From NCBI GenBank assembly GCA_031213475.1, contig JARUPZ010000013.1, forward strand, positions 620,001 to 684,000: DNA of 64,000 nt, read 5' to 3'. The translations under genes and the position numbers were made by a program. The notes under the pieces are model-generated. The model saw only the letters and a program-made list of their open reading frames with translations, had not been told where the DNA came from and ran no database searches. Positions within the stretch are counted from its first letter, which is position 1. Each line of letters begins with the position of its first letter. The stretch comes from Nereocystis luetkeana. Lineage: Eukaryota; Sar; Phaeophyceae; Laminariales; Laminariaceae. Shown piece after piece: positions 52,460 to 63,900 of the stretch.

Positions 52460-53384
52460 GTGATTTTGTGACCGATCAGTTGTTGTTAGACAAGAAGCGC
52501 CGTCAGATCCTAGACCAACATTCATCGAGGCATCTAGGCATAGGCATGGAGCAATTTTTGCTGAAGAAGCCTAACAACGGCATGGTCATCCCGACGAGCG
52601 GCAACAAGCGAAACGCCCCCGACCCCAGCAGTACGCCGACTACTGCAGCTAGGAATTCCCAGTCGCCCAGCACAAGCAGCAGCAGCAACAGCGGCAACTT
52701 GCTGTGCCTCTCAAGGCCCGTATCTTCATCCTCGCCGAGCTCAACCGGGGCTATGAGGCCCTCCATTCTCGGTGCCCGCCCCTCTCCCGCCTCCGTGTCA
52801 AGCGGCAACTCTTTTGCCTCTGCAATGTTTATGGCCAGGAGCGAGGAAGCCTCATCTGAGTTTTCACCCCAACAACAGCAACAACAGCAACGACGCGCTC
52901 CTTCCCCAACCCCCCCCGCCCAACAGCGGCCATTCTTGCAGCTAGGAGCACCCTCCCCCACACCACGGTTTGGGGCTCATACCGCACTTTCTTCCACCAC
53001 TTCAGACAATGGTAATGGGCTAGGTGGTGGGAACACTCTCCAGAGGGGCTTAAGTGGCTTTGGCCGTTTCAAGAGTAGTTTTTTCGGCGATTCTCCTTCC
53101 ACTGCCAGTGATCCTGCTGAGGCACAAGCAGCCCCCTCCCCCGCTGTGGAGGCCGCTTCGGCTACTACTTGTGACACTGCGAATGGTGAGATGAGGGATT
53201 TGTCTGCAAACCCTGGGAAGGCAGTGTCTCCTCTTTCCATGGGCGGGGATGGGGGTGGGGGTGTTGGAGGCGTTCCTCGTGAGAGCAAGACTGGAGATCG
53301 GGCTTCTATCCTGGGGAAGAAGTCTCGGATGGGAAACAACACGGCCAGCCGCCCACCCGATGCAGACAACGACATCGACAACGG
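52460..53384 (+). CDS. Disordered Ser/Pro/Gly-rich protein, exon 1 (first supported)
   Basis: Open for 307 codons. It starts FVTDQLLLDKKRRQILDQHS, then SSRHLG and MEQFLLKKPNNGM, followed by about 250 residues rich in Ser, Pro, Thr and Gly with a poly-Gln run (about 52,869-52,890). Acceptor TTTGTCGCAG|GT implies an upstream exon ending one base into a codon; alternatively translation starts at the internal ATG near 52,547. Donor GACAACGG|GTGAGA leaves two bases, matched by the next exon. The opposite strand is also open here, but its reading is Cys- and Leu-run junk. Function unknown; it lies head to head with the channel gene. Confidence 0.65.
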
Positions 53385-55809
53385 GTGAGAAAAACGATAA
53401 GCTTCGCCGCAGAACGCTGTTTCGGGTGTGGACAAGAAACGTTAAAGTAGTTCCGCGCCCGTCTTGATTCCCCCAAGCTTGGAGCACAGCCGAAAAAGCT
53501 TAGAGATGCACGCCACGCGGTCGAGTGAAATTCGTGGGAGGTGTACTACGTGAATGAAATTGCCATAGCTACAAACCATCCATGGAGCTATAGCTATAAG
53601 GGACCAGCCGCATCAAGAACCAACGCTGCCGTACGAAATCGTACCCACTCCGACCCATGCGTAACTCTTACGCTAACCCAGACCCTACCCTAACGGTGTC
53701 CCTAACTCTGATCGTAAGAGTCGTAATGCGTCTGGCCATTGTGCGACATGTGTTGGTTTAGAGCTAGAGTCGAGGACAGGGTTAGGTGGCTGCTCCCGTA
53801 GCCTTAACCCCTACCCCAAGGAACATCGGAATTCTCGCGCGGCTAGACTCTCGCGCATTTCCAGAGAGAACTTCAGTCGTAGAATATTGAAAATATCGCA
53901 AGCAGGGAAACCCCGAACGAAGGCACACAAATTACTGGTGTCGCGCTCTCGATTCCAAGTAGGTGAGGCGTAAAAGTAAGATCTACTGTTGGCGTTGCGA
54001 GCTCCATACCAAGTTCGTGAGACCTGAAAAGGCACGAAAGCATGGGGAAAAAGAAGCCAAGCACTAGTTTTCCAGCAGATCAATTTTGGCCGTGAAATAT
54101 GCTCGTTGGTCTCATCGACAGGAGCACCCCGCTGACCGCATAGAGGACTGGCAGTACGTCTATCGCTTTGCTATGTATATGAATTATTTCCGCGGCCAAT
54201 GTGTGACTTATTGAATAGGCAGGCTATTTCCGCATTTCCGCTCCTGACCAAAGCTTGACGATAAACGATCATCATCGTGCTGGTTTTGTTCCTAATACAT
54301 CTCCTGTTGGCAGTGATATGACGTTCGAGCAGGATCAAGATCAAGACCGAGACGAGTCCCGGGCCCCGGAGGTACAGTATATACCCGCACCATTACAATA
54401 GCAAACACCTTCCTTCGGCAGCGAGCAGAGTGCTCCCAACAGAAACACGTTGCGAATGATCGCTGTGGTACTGTGGTAGAGACTACAAACATCAACTGGT
54501 AGACCTTACTTCAGCCGCATGATTTGACACCCAGCACTTGGAGTGTACGGTTCAAGATCCAACAGAAGGTCAAGCAGGTATATATATATCGTAAACGGAA
54601 AATGCGTAGAAGTTTAACGTGCTGTGGCATGTTATGCACAATGAGTTCATGACGGCAATCGCGACATTGATAGTGTGGAGCCCCAACCCTGCCCCAGAGG
54701 GGAGGTTCGAGTATGTACTTTGGTGTGCAACTACAATCGGACACATCGAAGGGGCACGTGCGCGACAGATCGTCGAGAAAGTATCGGACGATGTGCTCCA
54801 GTCTGAAAGAGTATTTTCGAGTGGGAAAATAATACTGTAACGTACATCCAGGATCCTATATTCATTGTATATACCCACCGGCGCGAGATCTTATCTAACA
54901 GCAAGATCTACCCCATGTCAATGTATTGTACAGTGGAGTAGTGCAATGGAAATAGGGTAGATCTTGTTCAATAGGATCTCGCGCCGGTGGGTATAAGCAA
55001 TTATCGTCAAGTGCTTCAGTCAAAAATATATCTTCGATTGGGAAAAGAGACGGTTGGGACATCCAGGATCCTCTGCGATTACTCTAAGTAGGCGCCAAAA
55101 GCCTTGTACAATAGAGCAGTTCAAAGGATACAGGGTAGTTGTTGCTAGGATCTCGCGCCGGTGGGTATTTGCAACTATCGTCAACTGCTGAGTTCGCTAG
55201 TGGGAGACGCAGAAACAAAGGGCATTGATACTTTCGCTCGGGCGGCGAAGATCACCTAATTCAACCAGCTGAAACGTAAGGCATGCCCTATAGGGGATCA
55301 TGTCCTATCGCTCGCATTTTTGGTGGTCGTGTGGATGTGCAGCTAGTGTCACTCGGAACAATGTTATATCTGGTATGTATTCACCATTGAGAGGAACATG
55401 GAATTATAAAGCTTCGCTGCCCGTCGAAAGCCCCGCGGTCTCGACAAAAAATCCCGTCATATAAGCTTACTCTGAGAGGTATCACATTAAGAATCGAGTA
55501 CCTTGCCCGTCCGGTGTTTCGTTTTTTGTTCGGGTGTATACGCATTATCGGTTGGAAGTGGTATGGGGTGATACACACTCCACGCCCGGCAGTATCGTTA
55601 AGTTGTGTTGCTTCCATCGGGATCGTTTTAGTCAGCCTGTTGTGTTCCACGGGCTAAACTTCGGGACAATGAGATATTCGGGGGGCCGAAGTTATCAGAA
55701 CCGGCGATGGACCCTAAAAGCACACCTTCCCCGCATGTGTATAAACCGTTTTTACGTTTGTTTAATATGTTCCCCGGGTAATAATGCCCTCGAAGGCAAC
55801 CTCTTTCAG
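53385..55809. other. Intron 1 of the plus-strand gene
   Basis: Contains the perfect hairpin element (54,869) and tandem pieces of its flanks (54,780-55,190). The open frame at 54,619-54,840 shows nothing I recognise. Confidence 0.55.
54869..54995. mobile_element. 127-bp perfect-armed hairpin element
   Basis: Left end TATACCCACCGGCGCGAGAT and right end ATCTCGCGCCGGTGGGTATA are exact inverted complements. Inside, AAGATCTACCC and GGGTAGATCTT pair again, so nearly the whole element folds back. A second, partly decayed right end with similar downstream flank is at about 55,148-55,172 (GGATCTCGCGCCGGTGGGT). The high identity of the arms suggests recent activity. Confidence 0.75.
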
Positions 55810-56250
55810 AAGACCGGTGGCCAGCACCACGCCCAAACCCGCGGAAAAATACCGCAAGTCCCCTGGCGCTCTCCCGGGGAAGCAGCAAGGAACAAGTGCC
55901 GCCCCCTCTCCCCAGCAACCAAAGCATCCTTCTCTCACGATGCTACGCCGACCTTCGCTAGCCCGCGGGGGGGGGGGTAGCACGGAGGGTAGCGGCGAGA
56001 ATAGGTTTGATGTGGGAGCAGGAAGGGGGGACAATGCGCGCAACGGGAATGGCGGGCCAGCCGGAGGAGGAGGAAAGAAGTTGGAGAGGGAGGAGAATAC
56101 GCGCAACGGGAGCGGTGGGCGTGCCGGAGGAGAGGAGAGGTTGGGACCGGGCAATGGAGAAATGGGGTTTCGCGCGGCGGAGGAGGCTGAAAAACAAGAG
56201 ACGGGGGGGGCGGCTCCCTCTGTGGGGAGGCCGCTTGCGGCGCCGGAAAG
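55810..56250 (+). CDS. Disordered Gly/Arg-rich protein, exon 2
   Basis: Begins RPVASTTPKPAEKYRKSPGA and contains a Gly/Asn/Glu-rich low-complexity tract (region 55,965-56,160) ending PLAAPE plus a split Arg. Acceptor CTCTTTCAG|A supplies the one base needed after exon 1; donor GGAAAG|GTAAAA leaves two bases. The phase match at both ends is the main support. Confidence 0.6.
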
Positions 56251-56825
56251 GTAAAATCAGATCGGTACAATCCGTCACGATATGGTTATGGGCGTTATCC
56301 GAGACTGTCGGAGCTTAAGAGCAGCAGACAACGGATTTCGTTCGATGCTCGCGCTTGTCTTGATACGGATGATGGGGTATCCGGCTACAACGGGTTGTCT
56401 TGAGTGTTTTTCTTGTCATGGTAGCAATGGAGTGTCAGGATTTCCACCTAAATGCCCCTTGCGGGACTCGAAAAGGAGCGTGCCTACATGTCATGACTCA
56501 AAAAGGAAAGGAAGAGATATCTCCAAGTAGACGCAGATTTTGAGTCGTGGTCACAGCTCTGACAGCAGTCTAGTCGTAGAGGGACTCAACGATTGAGCTC
56601 CTCGATTGGCAAGGCACTTAAAATCGTTAAAACAGTGGGTATTCGTTTGAGCTCCCGCGATTCAACAACACATATCAGGGTTCGTGGTACGGGTTTGATC
56701 TCGTGGTTTTAGTGCATTTCTGCCGCTCTTCCATGCTTGAAGACGCGATCACGCGATCGTTTTCGAATGGCTTACTTGTAAATCGTTCGTCTGAAGCAAT
56801 AAATTTACCACAATCGCGGTTACAG

Positions 56826-56988
56826 GTCTTCCGTGGTAGCCAGGTCTTCCAGCATGGTTTCCGGGGGCGGCCGCCACGGTCCGACCGCTCCAGAAGACGC
56901 TTGTCAACGGCCCGACACCTCTGGGCGCAACGACGTCATGGACCTTCTCGACGACGAAGCTGATGCGGAAGAAACTCGGGCCAAAACG
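56826..56988 (+). CDS. Acidic exon 3 of the plus-strand gene
   Basis: Completes Arg and reads SSVVARSSSMVSGGG, then a Pro-rich stretch and NDVMDLLDDEADAEETRAKT. Acceptor GGTTACAG|G, donor AAAACG|GTAGGC, phase 0 at its end. The acidic cluster lies directly before the coiled-coil exon that follows. Confidence 0.6.
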
Positions 56989-57139
56989 GTAGGCCAGTAG
57001 TGACTCAGCAAGCCAGCACCGCAGCCCAACGCGGGAACCCGCTTCCTCCCTACCGGGTACTCTGAAAATATTCAGCACGGACTCAGGGATGCGTGTAAAA
57101 CCAAATGCGACACCACACAACATCTATTTTCGAGACTTA

Positions 57140-57250
57140 GACAGGGGGTGTACTCGCTGTAAGCATGGCCGTATTCGTATAGGCATAGACCCTCACACCC
57201 CTACAACGCCGGGACGCAGCACGTTGGGTTTTTACTGACGAAGCAGACCC
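57140..57250. repeat. Dispersed ~300-bp repeat, copy 5 (partial)
   Basis: GGGGGTGTACTCGCTGTAAG, CATAGACCCTCACACCCCTA and GTTGGGTTTTTACTGACGA. A diverged fragment in an intron of the plus-strand gene. Confidence 0.55.
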
Positions 57251-58863
57251 ACAGACAGGGGGCGGGGGTATATATACAAATCTTTGAGAGGAAAAAATGC
57301 TTTTGGTTCATTCGTCCAGAAAACCCACCCGACTGATTTGTTTTCCACTTTGAGCTTTTCAGGAGTGTGCTGTTGTTTTGTATTTTGTCATGCACCCCGG
57401 GCGGCCTTATTGAAATGGGTGATGGTATTCTACACTGGAATGGTGTGCAATAACTCTGCATGTCAGTTGCCACCGTGACCATGCTGGGACCCTTTAGGGT
57501 CTTGAGCCCTTCGAAAGTCCTGTCCTGTAATCTGGAATTGGCGGTGCTGAATATTTTCTGACCATTTGGTGGGTCCATTTCGAGGCGGGGATGGTGGGCA
57601 TTCCCGTTGAAATGCCGTTGATTGCTACGAACATCAATCGGGCTGTATGCTTCCGTTAATAGTTTATCAAGGGCACGTGAGCTTGTATACAATTCGCCGC
57701 ATAACGTACCATGGTATGATTATATACAATCTAGCTCACGAGCACATACATCGTATTACACAGCACCATACCAGGGACGCAGCTGCAGTACAGTAGATAA
57801 AGAGCACTTAAAGGTACATTTGGCTAACTCGCAGTACAGAACATGTATAATAAGGCTATGACACTACTGTACCGTCAGAACACGCCCGCTAAAGAAGGCT
57901 AGGGTGATACCAGTATATATTTTCGGGATAGTGGAAATTTCGGGAGTCCTTACATACTCAATTTGGTATATAACTCACCCATCAAGGAAAAATGGGGACT
58001 ACTGACTGTATCGGTATACCATATTTTCGTCGGTATCCAGGTCTAATTACTACGGTAGAATCTTCCTTGTCTGAAGCCACTGGGCTGTTGATTCCCTTTT
58101 ATGCGTGGGTGGTGCATGGTCTGATTGGAGCAAGCGCAAAAAGTACGGTAGATGGCAAATGAAATCATTCTAGCTAGAATAAAAGTAGAATCCCAGCCTG
58201 GACCAGCGCTCCTTACTATTAATAGGTATCCTGCACTGTACCTCCTGCCCCGACCGGCCCGCTAGGCCCAACGCCAGGAATGGATCCGACAAAAGGATGC
58301 AGCTATGGCCCGATTCCGCAGGGAATGCGAGGCCGAGGTGGGCCGTGTCAAGTGAGAACCCCGAGGAAAATAAAAACACGCCTCCTTCTTCATATGTTGT
58401 TCTGTCCACTCTAGTGTCTGTGAGGTCTCGAGTTTTGACCTGGGCATCGCCGGGGTGCAAATGCAATTGATACTAATAATGACGCAAAAAATCTAGAATT
58501 AACAACTTGGTAGCTGCGCTTGCTGGGATCGACCGACAATGGATATCGCGGGCTGTGATCGGATGCTGTCGTTTTCACTACTGTAAGTCAACATGCATAT
58601 TTTTAGCGAATATGTATAGATTGCAGTTTTGCGGGCTGGACTCCACGCCTTTTTTCTTGGGGGGAAAGGTTCCTCTTTCCTTCTGAACTGGCCCACCTGG
58701 GTGAAGAGTAAAATGGGCGTGGTTGGGTTCCAAGCTTTTTGTTTTTTGTTAGGCGAAACCGCTTCGCACATAGTAGGCTGCACTGTTGTGTGTCTGTCCT
58801 GTGTGCCAATCAATGGCGAAAGGCCTGCATATTTCCGCCTTCATTCGCAGGTCGCTGATGGAG

Positions 58864-58967
58864 GAGCATGTCGCCGAGCTGGAGACCCTATTGGATGCAG
58901 AGCTTGTGGATGCTCTCGACGACACCATCGGCGAGAAGATCGAAGACAACCATAGAGAAAAGACCCG
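58864..58967 (+). CDS. Coiled-coil exon 4 of the plus-strand gene
   Basis: Reads EEHVAELETLLDAELVDALD, then DTIGEKIEDNHREKTR: an amphipathic acidic helix. The start at 58,864 (GATGGAG|GAG) keeps the frame of exon 3; a stronger-looking acceptor at 58,851 (ATTCGCAG|G) would need a small unseen exon in between. Donor GACCCG|GTAATA leaves two bases that fit exon 5. The last about 75 nt are duplicated in the next intron (59,029-59,104). Confidence 0.65.
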
Positions 58968-59028
58968 GTAATATACTGGTCGGCCATCGTACCAATAAGG
59001 AGTTTCGTCAGTACTATTATTGATAGGA

Positions 59029-59104
59029 AGCTCTTCCCGGCAGATGCTCTAGACGACATTATCGGCGAGACCACTGAAGATAACCATGGAAAAAAGACCC
59101 GGAA
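59029..59104 (+). repeat. Duplicated copy of the 3' end of plus-strand exon 4
   Basis: GCAGATGCTCTAGACGACAT, TATCGGCGAGA, GAAGATAACCATGGAAAAAA and GACCCGG mirror the exon text GTGGATGCTCTCGACGACAC ... AGACCCG|G about 130 bp upstream. The donor GT of the original is GA in the copy. Confidence 0.8.
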
Positions 59105-59374
59105 GTATCCATAGCTGATGACACCAGCATTGATTTCATGAAAACTAAAAACAAATGCCCACAGCTTCTCTGTACACCCTCCCCACCACCGTTGCTCCGT
59201 CTCGAACGGGATGCAATGTCAATGGTCCAGTGACTAAGGCGAGCAACAAATGAATACCCCCCCCCCCCCGGCTTCGCGGGTACTCCTCCAAGTTTAAATG
59301 TGATCTTACCATCGATGTTCCACTTACCATGCTGTGCCCGGGCTGGAACTCCCTCGTTTCACTCTATGACGCAG

Positions 59375-59449
59375 TGCCCGGAAGGTGAAAAGCCTGGTGT
59401 CGGCCTTCTTCGACGATCCTAGAGTGCCAAAGGCTCAGCGCGTCATGTG
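59375..59449 (+). CDS. Basic exon 5 of the plus-strand gene
   Basis: A 75-nt exon reading ARKVKSLVSAFFDDPRVPKA then QRVM and a split codon. Acceptor TATGACGCAG|T gives the one base that completes Arg from exon 4; donor CATGTG|GTGAGA. It is bounded by good splice sites on both sides and open in only this frame over its length. Confidence 0.6.
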
Positions 59450-59629
59450 GTGAGAAAAAGCGGGGAGAGGAGGGCGAACTCCGGTTAGGCCACCACACGT
59501 CCAAGTTTATGGCACATGGTGTGGTACTGTAGCTGTACGCTAAACGTTCCGAGGAGCCTCGTTAGAGCAACCGCTGTATAGAGCTCATTCAAAAAAGGAC
59601 TATATACCGAAACGAAGTGCGCTTAAAAA

Positions 59630-59722
59630 ACCCTTTTAGGATCGCAGTCTCGTCTTGGGGACAAAGTACTTGGAATTCGAGTGGTTTGGTCTCCAAAACA
59701 GGCCTACAGTCCTCAACGGGTT
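59630..59722. mobile_element. Hairpin element, CCGTTTTGGGGACA family
   Basis: ACCCTTTTAGGATCGCAGTC and TCGTCTTGGGGACAAAG on the left; GGTCTCCAAAACAGGCCTAC and AGTCCTCAACGGGTT on the right. Lies in an intron of the plus-strand gene. Confidence 0.66.
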
Positions 59723-60746
59723 GGCCCGACGAGCAATCCCATGAAACACACATTTTGGGATATTAAGGGAACACCTAATGATAGTACTGATGCAAAGGCG
59801 TGCTACGATATATAGTTTGGGAACATTTTTTTTCTCGAATGATGGGGTTCCTCGACTGAAGAACTACTGTACCGAAATGACGCTTGCTACAACAGATATA
59901 GAGCGCATTTTCCCTATAAATGGTTTCGGCATGACCGGGCTTTTTAACCCGGGTGGCTCCAATATCTACTGCGATAGACATTTATCGGACTATGCTAATT
60001 CAGTCGCTATTTTAACACGCGGGAATATGCATTAATATTGCATTACACGGATCGGAGCCCAACAACATTCACGCTGCTGTAACATCGGGCAGTTTATCAG
60101 TCGAGGAGCGGAGTCAACCAGAGATGGGTAGCCTCGGCCCAGCGGCCTCATGCCGGCGCAGAAGGCCGGAGCTACCATGGGTTTGTTATTGTTTGCGTTG
60201 GCGGCCCTGCCAGGGAATATCCGTATGTAGACCGTACTCCATTCTGCCCAGCTGTTGTCCTGAACGACAGTGGGATACCGGTATGGATGTTTTTGTTTCC
60301 TTCTACCAGGGGCACTTGCGCCGTGATGTCAATATCAGCGGGAGTGTTTGGGGAGGAGGGCCTGGCTCTTGCGGAGGGAAGGGGTATGTAGGACTAAAAG
60401 TTGGAGGTCTGGATTTTCTATCATTTCACTATGCTTTGGTTATACGTCGGTCACGCTACACATTGTCAGATGACAAACGAAATAGTAATAGCAACGGCTA
60501 CGCAATGGTCGTTTCCCTACACTGGCAAGGACTTCACCTCCGTCCGGGAGTGAAATGAATGCCGAATTTCCACGTTCCTGAAAAAACTTGCACCACCCCC
60601 TCCACTCATTTGGGGAAAATCTTACAGTACGCATGTTTCAAGAACACTTCAACCGTTTCTGCAGTAGAGAAACAATTTGCGTATGTTGGTCTTTTGATCC
60701 TGCCCTTCTCACTCTGTGTGTCGCTCCATGTTTTTGTCTAATCCAG

Positions 60747-60910
60747 ATGTCACGATACTCTCCCGTTCGTTCTTGCGCGTTGTCTCGGACCCCAGACTGT
60801 TCCTCAGCGCTGGTTCTGCTCTCGACCGAATCCGCAGCGGGGAGGCAAGGCTTGTTTTGAGACTGGAGGGGTGCTTTCGAGCGCTCCGTGAGCTGATCAG
60901 CGGCAGATGA
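60747..60910 (+). CDS. Candidate terminal exon of the plus-strand gene
   Basis: Reads DVTILSRSFLRVVSDPRLFL, SAGSALDRIRSGEARLVLRL and EGCFRALRELISGR, then stop TGA at 60,908-60,910. Acceptor GTCTAATCCAG|AT needs a preceding exon ending one base into a codon, whereas exon 5 leaves two, so one exon is missing between 59.45 and 60.75 kb or a boundary is wrong. The Leu/Arg-rich helical sequence argues that it is real coding. Confidence 0.45.
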
Positions 60911-63900
60911 TCGGCTGATAAAGTGTTCAAGAAAGGCAGTTCTCTAGGAGAGACAACGCAATATAACTTGAGGGCAGATCCCATCCGCCGATCTGAGAAC
61001 AGCATTTACACGACCCATGGAGCGCTAGGACAGCACCGGAGATGGGGGCGTAGTTTCTAGACGTTGTACCACACAGGAAGAGAGTCCACAGTATAGCTCT
61101 AGGTGCTGTGGCACACAGCGACAGCCAAGTAGTTTCTAGACGTTTGCGGCACAGGAGACAGTACGACACGCCGACCGTTAACCCAGTGGTTACGGTGCGC
61201 CTCTGACAGGCAGTTATACGCAAACAACGTACGAAACCCTAAGGCACTACTATACTATTAGGGTATTATTTTACTATTAGGGTATTATATACAGAGGCGT
61301 GGTACGATAGGGGAACCGTGTACCAGGTATTGCCCAAATTTTGTCTCTGGCTGACGGGGCTCATAAGGTGAGGTACTGTAGAACAGCCGTATCGTTTGGC
61401 ATATGTTTGTATGTTGCGGTGTATGACTAGGCCACGGGATCAGTCATCGAGTTGTCCTTTCATCTCGAAAAGTCTATGGTTCGTGGAAAGTGCAGAGCTC
61501 CTTCCTTCAGTGAGGGAGCCTCAGAAAAAACTACTGTGGCCATAGGTGCGCCCTGACCGTAGCATGCGCCTATACCTCTACTATTAATACTATACGTCTA
61601 TTGGTCTATTCAACAAGCGCGCGGCACCAATTTGAACATGCCATGCAAAGGCGCACTCGAAGACAACGCATGGGTTTTCAACTCGGTTAGGTGTGCCCAA
61701 TCTGGCAATGTATGGTGTATGCATGCTACATCATACCAGTAGGTGCACACAACGTTTTTATCCCTGGATACGCCTTTTTACATGATGAATACCGCACGCG
61801 GTACCATGAACTCAACTACTGCGTGCGGTGCATCTATACTACCAGTGTTACAGTGTGTGTTTGGTTTGGTGGGTGCATTTAGAGGTGCTGTGCAAGGACT
61901 ATAGAATGCGTTGAAGCAAGCCACACAAAAAACGTCGACAAAGCAAAAGTGTGCGTCTGAGCAACATCCTACTGCCGGCGTTGCGCTTAGTTTTTGATGG
62001 GATCCGCTTGCTTTGACTATACTACCGTACCGCAGAGTTGTTTAAGGGCAACGGAGTCTCCCACCTATTCGCACAGCTTAAATAGGCTACGAGTATAAAA
62101 CGGCGAATGAGTGTTCATGGCCACGACTAAGCGCGAGGGCGTTACCGTTATCAAGGGACCCGGTCGGGAAATTATCGTTCGTCTCGCCATAAGGACGGTG
62201 CTCGCGCTGCCGGGTCACTCGGGCCTAGAGCCTGCCATCTAACTACCGTTGGGAAACACTGGCTACTTATGTAGGAGACACTACTGATCGTTTATATTCA
62301 ACGGCGACTCATTGCGGATATTTATTTTCAATTGTTATTATCACTTTCACTTTCCAGCTTCACTCTTAAGAGGTTTCATCCTCAGCGATCTTCTGGACAA
62401 GCTGTGGTCACAGGTGTCGTCCCTTCTCCCTCCCGGTACGCGTGCCTTTATTTTTATCGCGCATAGGGCTCAGCTTTCCCGCTGCTCGTCGATGTTTATC
62501 GGATGCTGCTAACTCAAGCTCTCGTGCTTTCCGCTATCACTTCGCATGCAAGAAAAAACCCTCACGACTATGCACTCGGTGAGACTCGAACCCACGAAAT
62601 TGATCTTTGTAAAAGAGTAGGCACACAGACCACCTACCAAGCCACCGGGGGCGCCAATAACCTCTCTTGGACCCCGATATAGCGATTTAAAAAAACGATA
62701 ACTTTGGCGTTATCAGCCGCCTACGAACAGCGTGAGCGTACAGCAGGACGGGTAGGATACTCTGCGCCCGTGCCGTACGACTCCAAACATTGCAACTCGG
62801 GCACCAAATTATATCACCCCCCAATCGTGCAGCGCCATTTGTTGCAATCCTCACTTTTCATCGTCTATTAGTTCTCCCCTGCGAAGCCTCAAGAGCGAAT
62901 GATACAGCGGTAGTCTTTGCGGCGGCCCACGCCGACTGCTGCTCCACTCAAACGAAAGCAGTGGCTTCCATGTTGGAGGAGCCAAGATAAACCGAAAGTC
63001 CACAGACTCACAACAGTCTCATTGGCCAACCCATGGAGCTCTTCCCAAGGGGGCGGACAAATCCCACACAGTACATGTGCGTAAAAAAAAACAGCAGTTT
63101 CATCGCTTCGACGTCAACCAACTTGCGTGAAATGCGGGCTCTTGGAATTCGCACATGGCTGTAATGACATCGTGCGAGATGACCGTTTCAACCTAATACT
63201 GCAACAAGAGTCAGCCGGATGCGTTAATCACCTGAGACCGAGCGCCACCTCCTCGCCCTAACGGCTAGCCCGGAGACGGTAAGCGAGCACACCTAGTGCA
63301 TCCGTACCCTGCTTTACGACATAGGGATGCCATGTCTATTCTTGCGGCGCAAGGTGATTCCTGTTCCATGGTTCTGAAACCTTCCTGGTGCACAAAGGCC
63401 TGAACAAAGACGCCCGTCTTGACGAGGGATCTACAACCAACACCAACCCGAGTGCAGCGTGATCACAACCCCCCACTGACAGATCTCCTTACACATAGTG
63501 CTGTGCAGGAAACCAATGGCAATCGCGTGATAGAGCTATACAGAGTAGGCGAAACAACTTGCAGACATGCGCCAACACAGACAGATGTAGATCCAGCCAA
63601 CATGTACGACAAGGAGCAGTGCAGTCCGCATATATAATGAAATGTAACGGATCACTTGTAGATATCTAACGGGCAAATCTAGCCACTGTGAACTGTGGCC
63701 TTCGTACAAACATACTTAAAGTTCCTTTACAAAAGCCAAATACTGCATATATCGTGTTGACGTTGTCTTTGACCACTGCCGTGGTGCGCCGTAGTACTAT
63801 TAATAAGGCGGCGTGAAGTCTATCACTCCCAGTAACGATCAACACTCCCGACAGCACTCGCGACCTAAATCTACCAACTTCGCTTAGCAACAAGGCATCT

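Noticed and set aside
52503-53487. Minus-strand open frames opposite plus-strand exon 1
   Set aside because: They read as Cys and Leu homopolymer runs created by CAG/AGC repeats on the other strand.
54619-54840. 73-codon plus-strand frame ending near the hairpin element
   Set aside because: Its ending (QSERVFSSGKIIL) recalls a hAT motif, but the rest does not, and the segment is partly repeated downstream without an open frame.
58980-59022. ACTATTATTGATAGG as another scar
   Set aside because: Not TATTAATA; it would need two substitutions, so it was left out of the count.
60124-60558. 144-codon plus-strand frame
   Set aside because: Considered as the missing exon of the plus-strand gene, but the splice sites do not give the needed phases and the sequence shows no protein-like pattern I trust.
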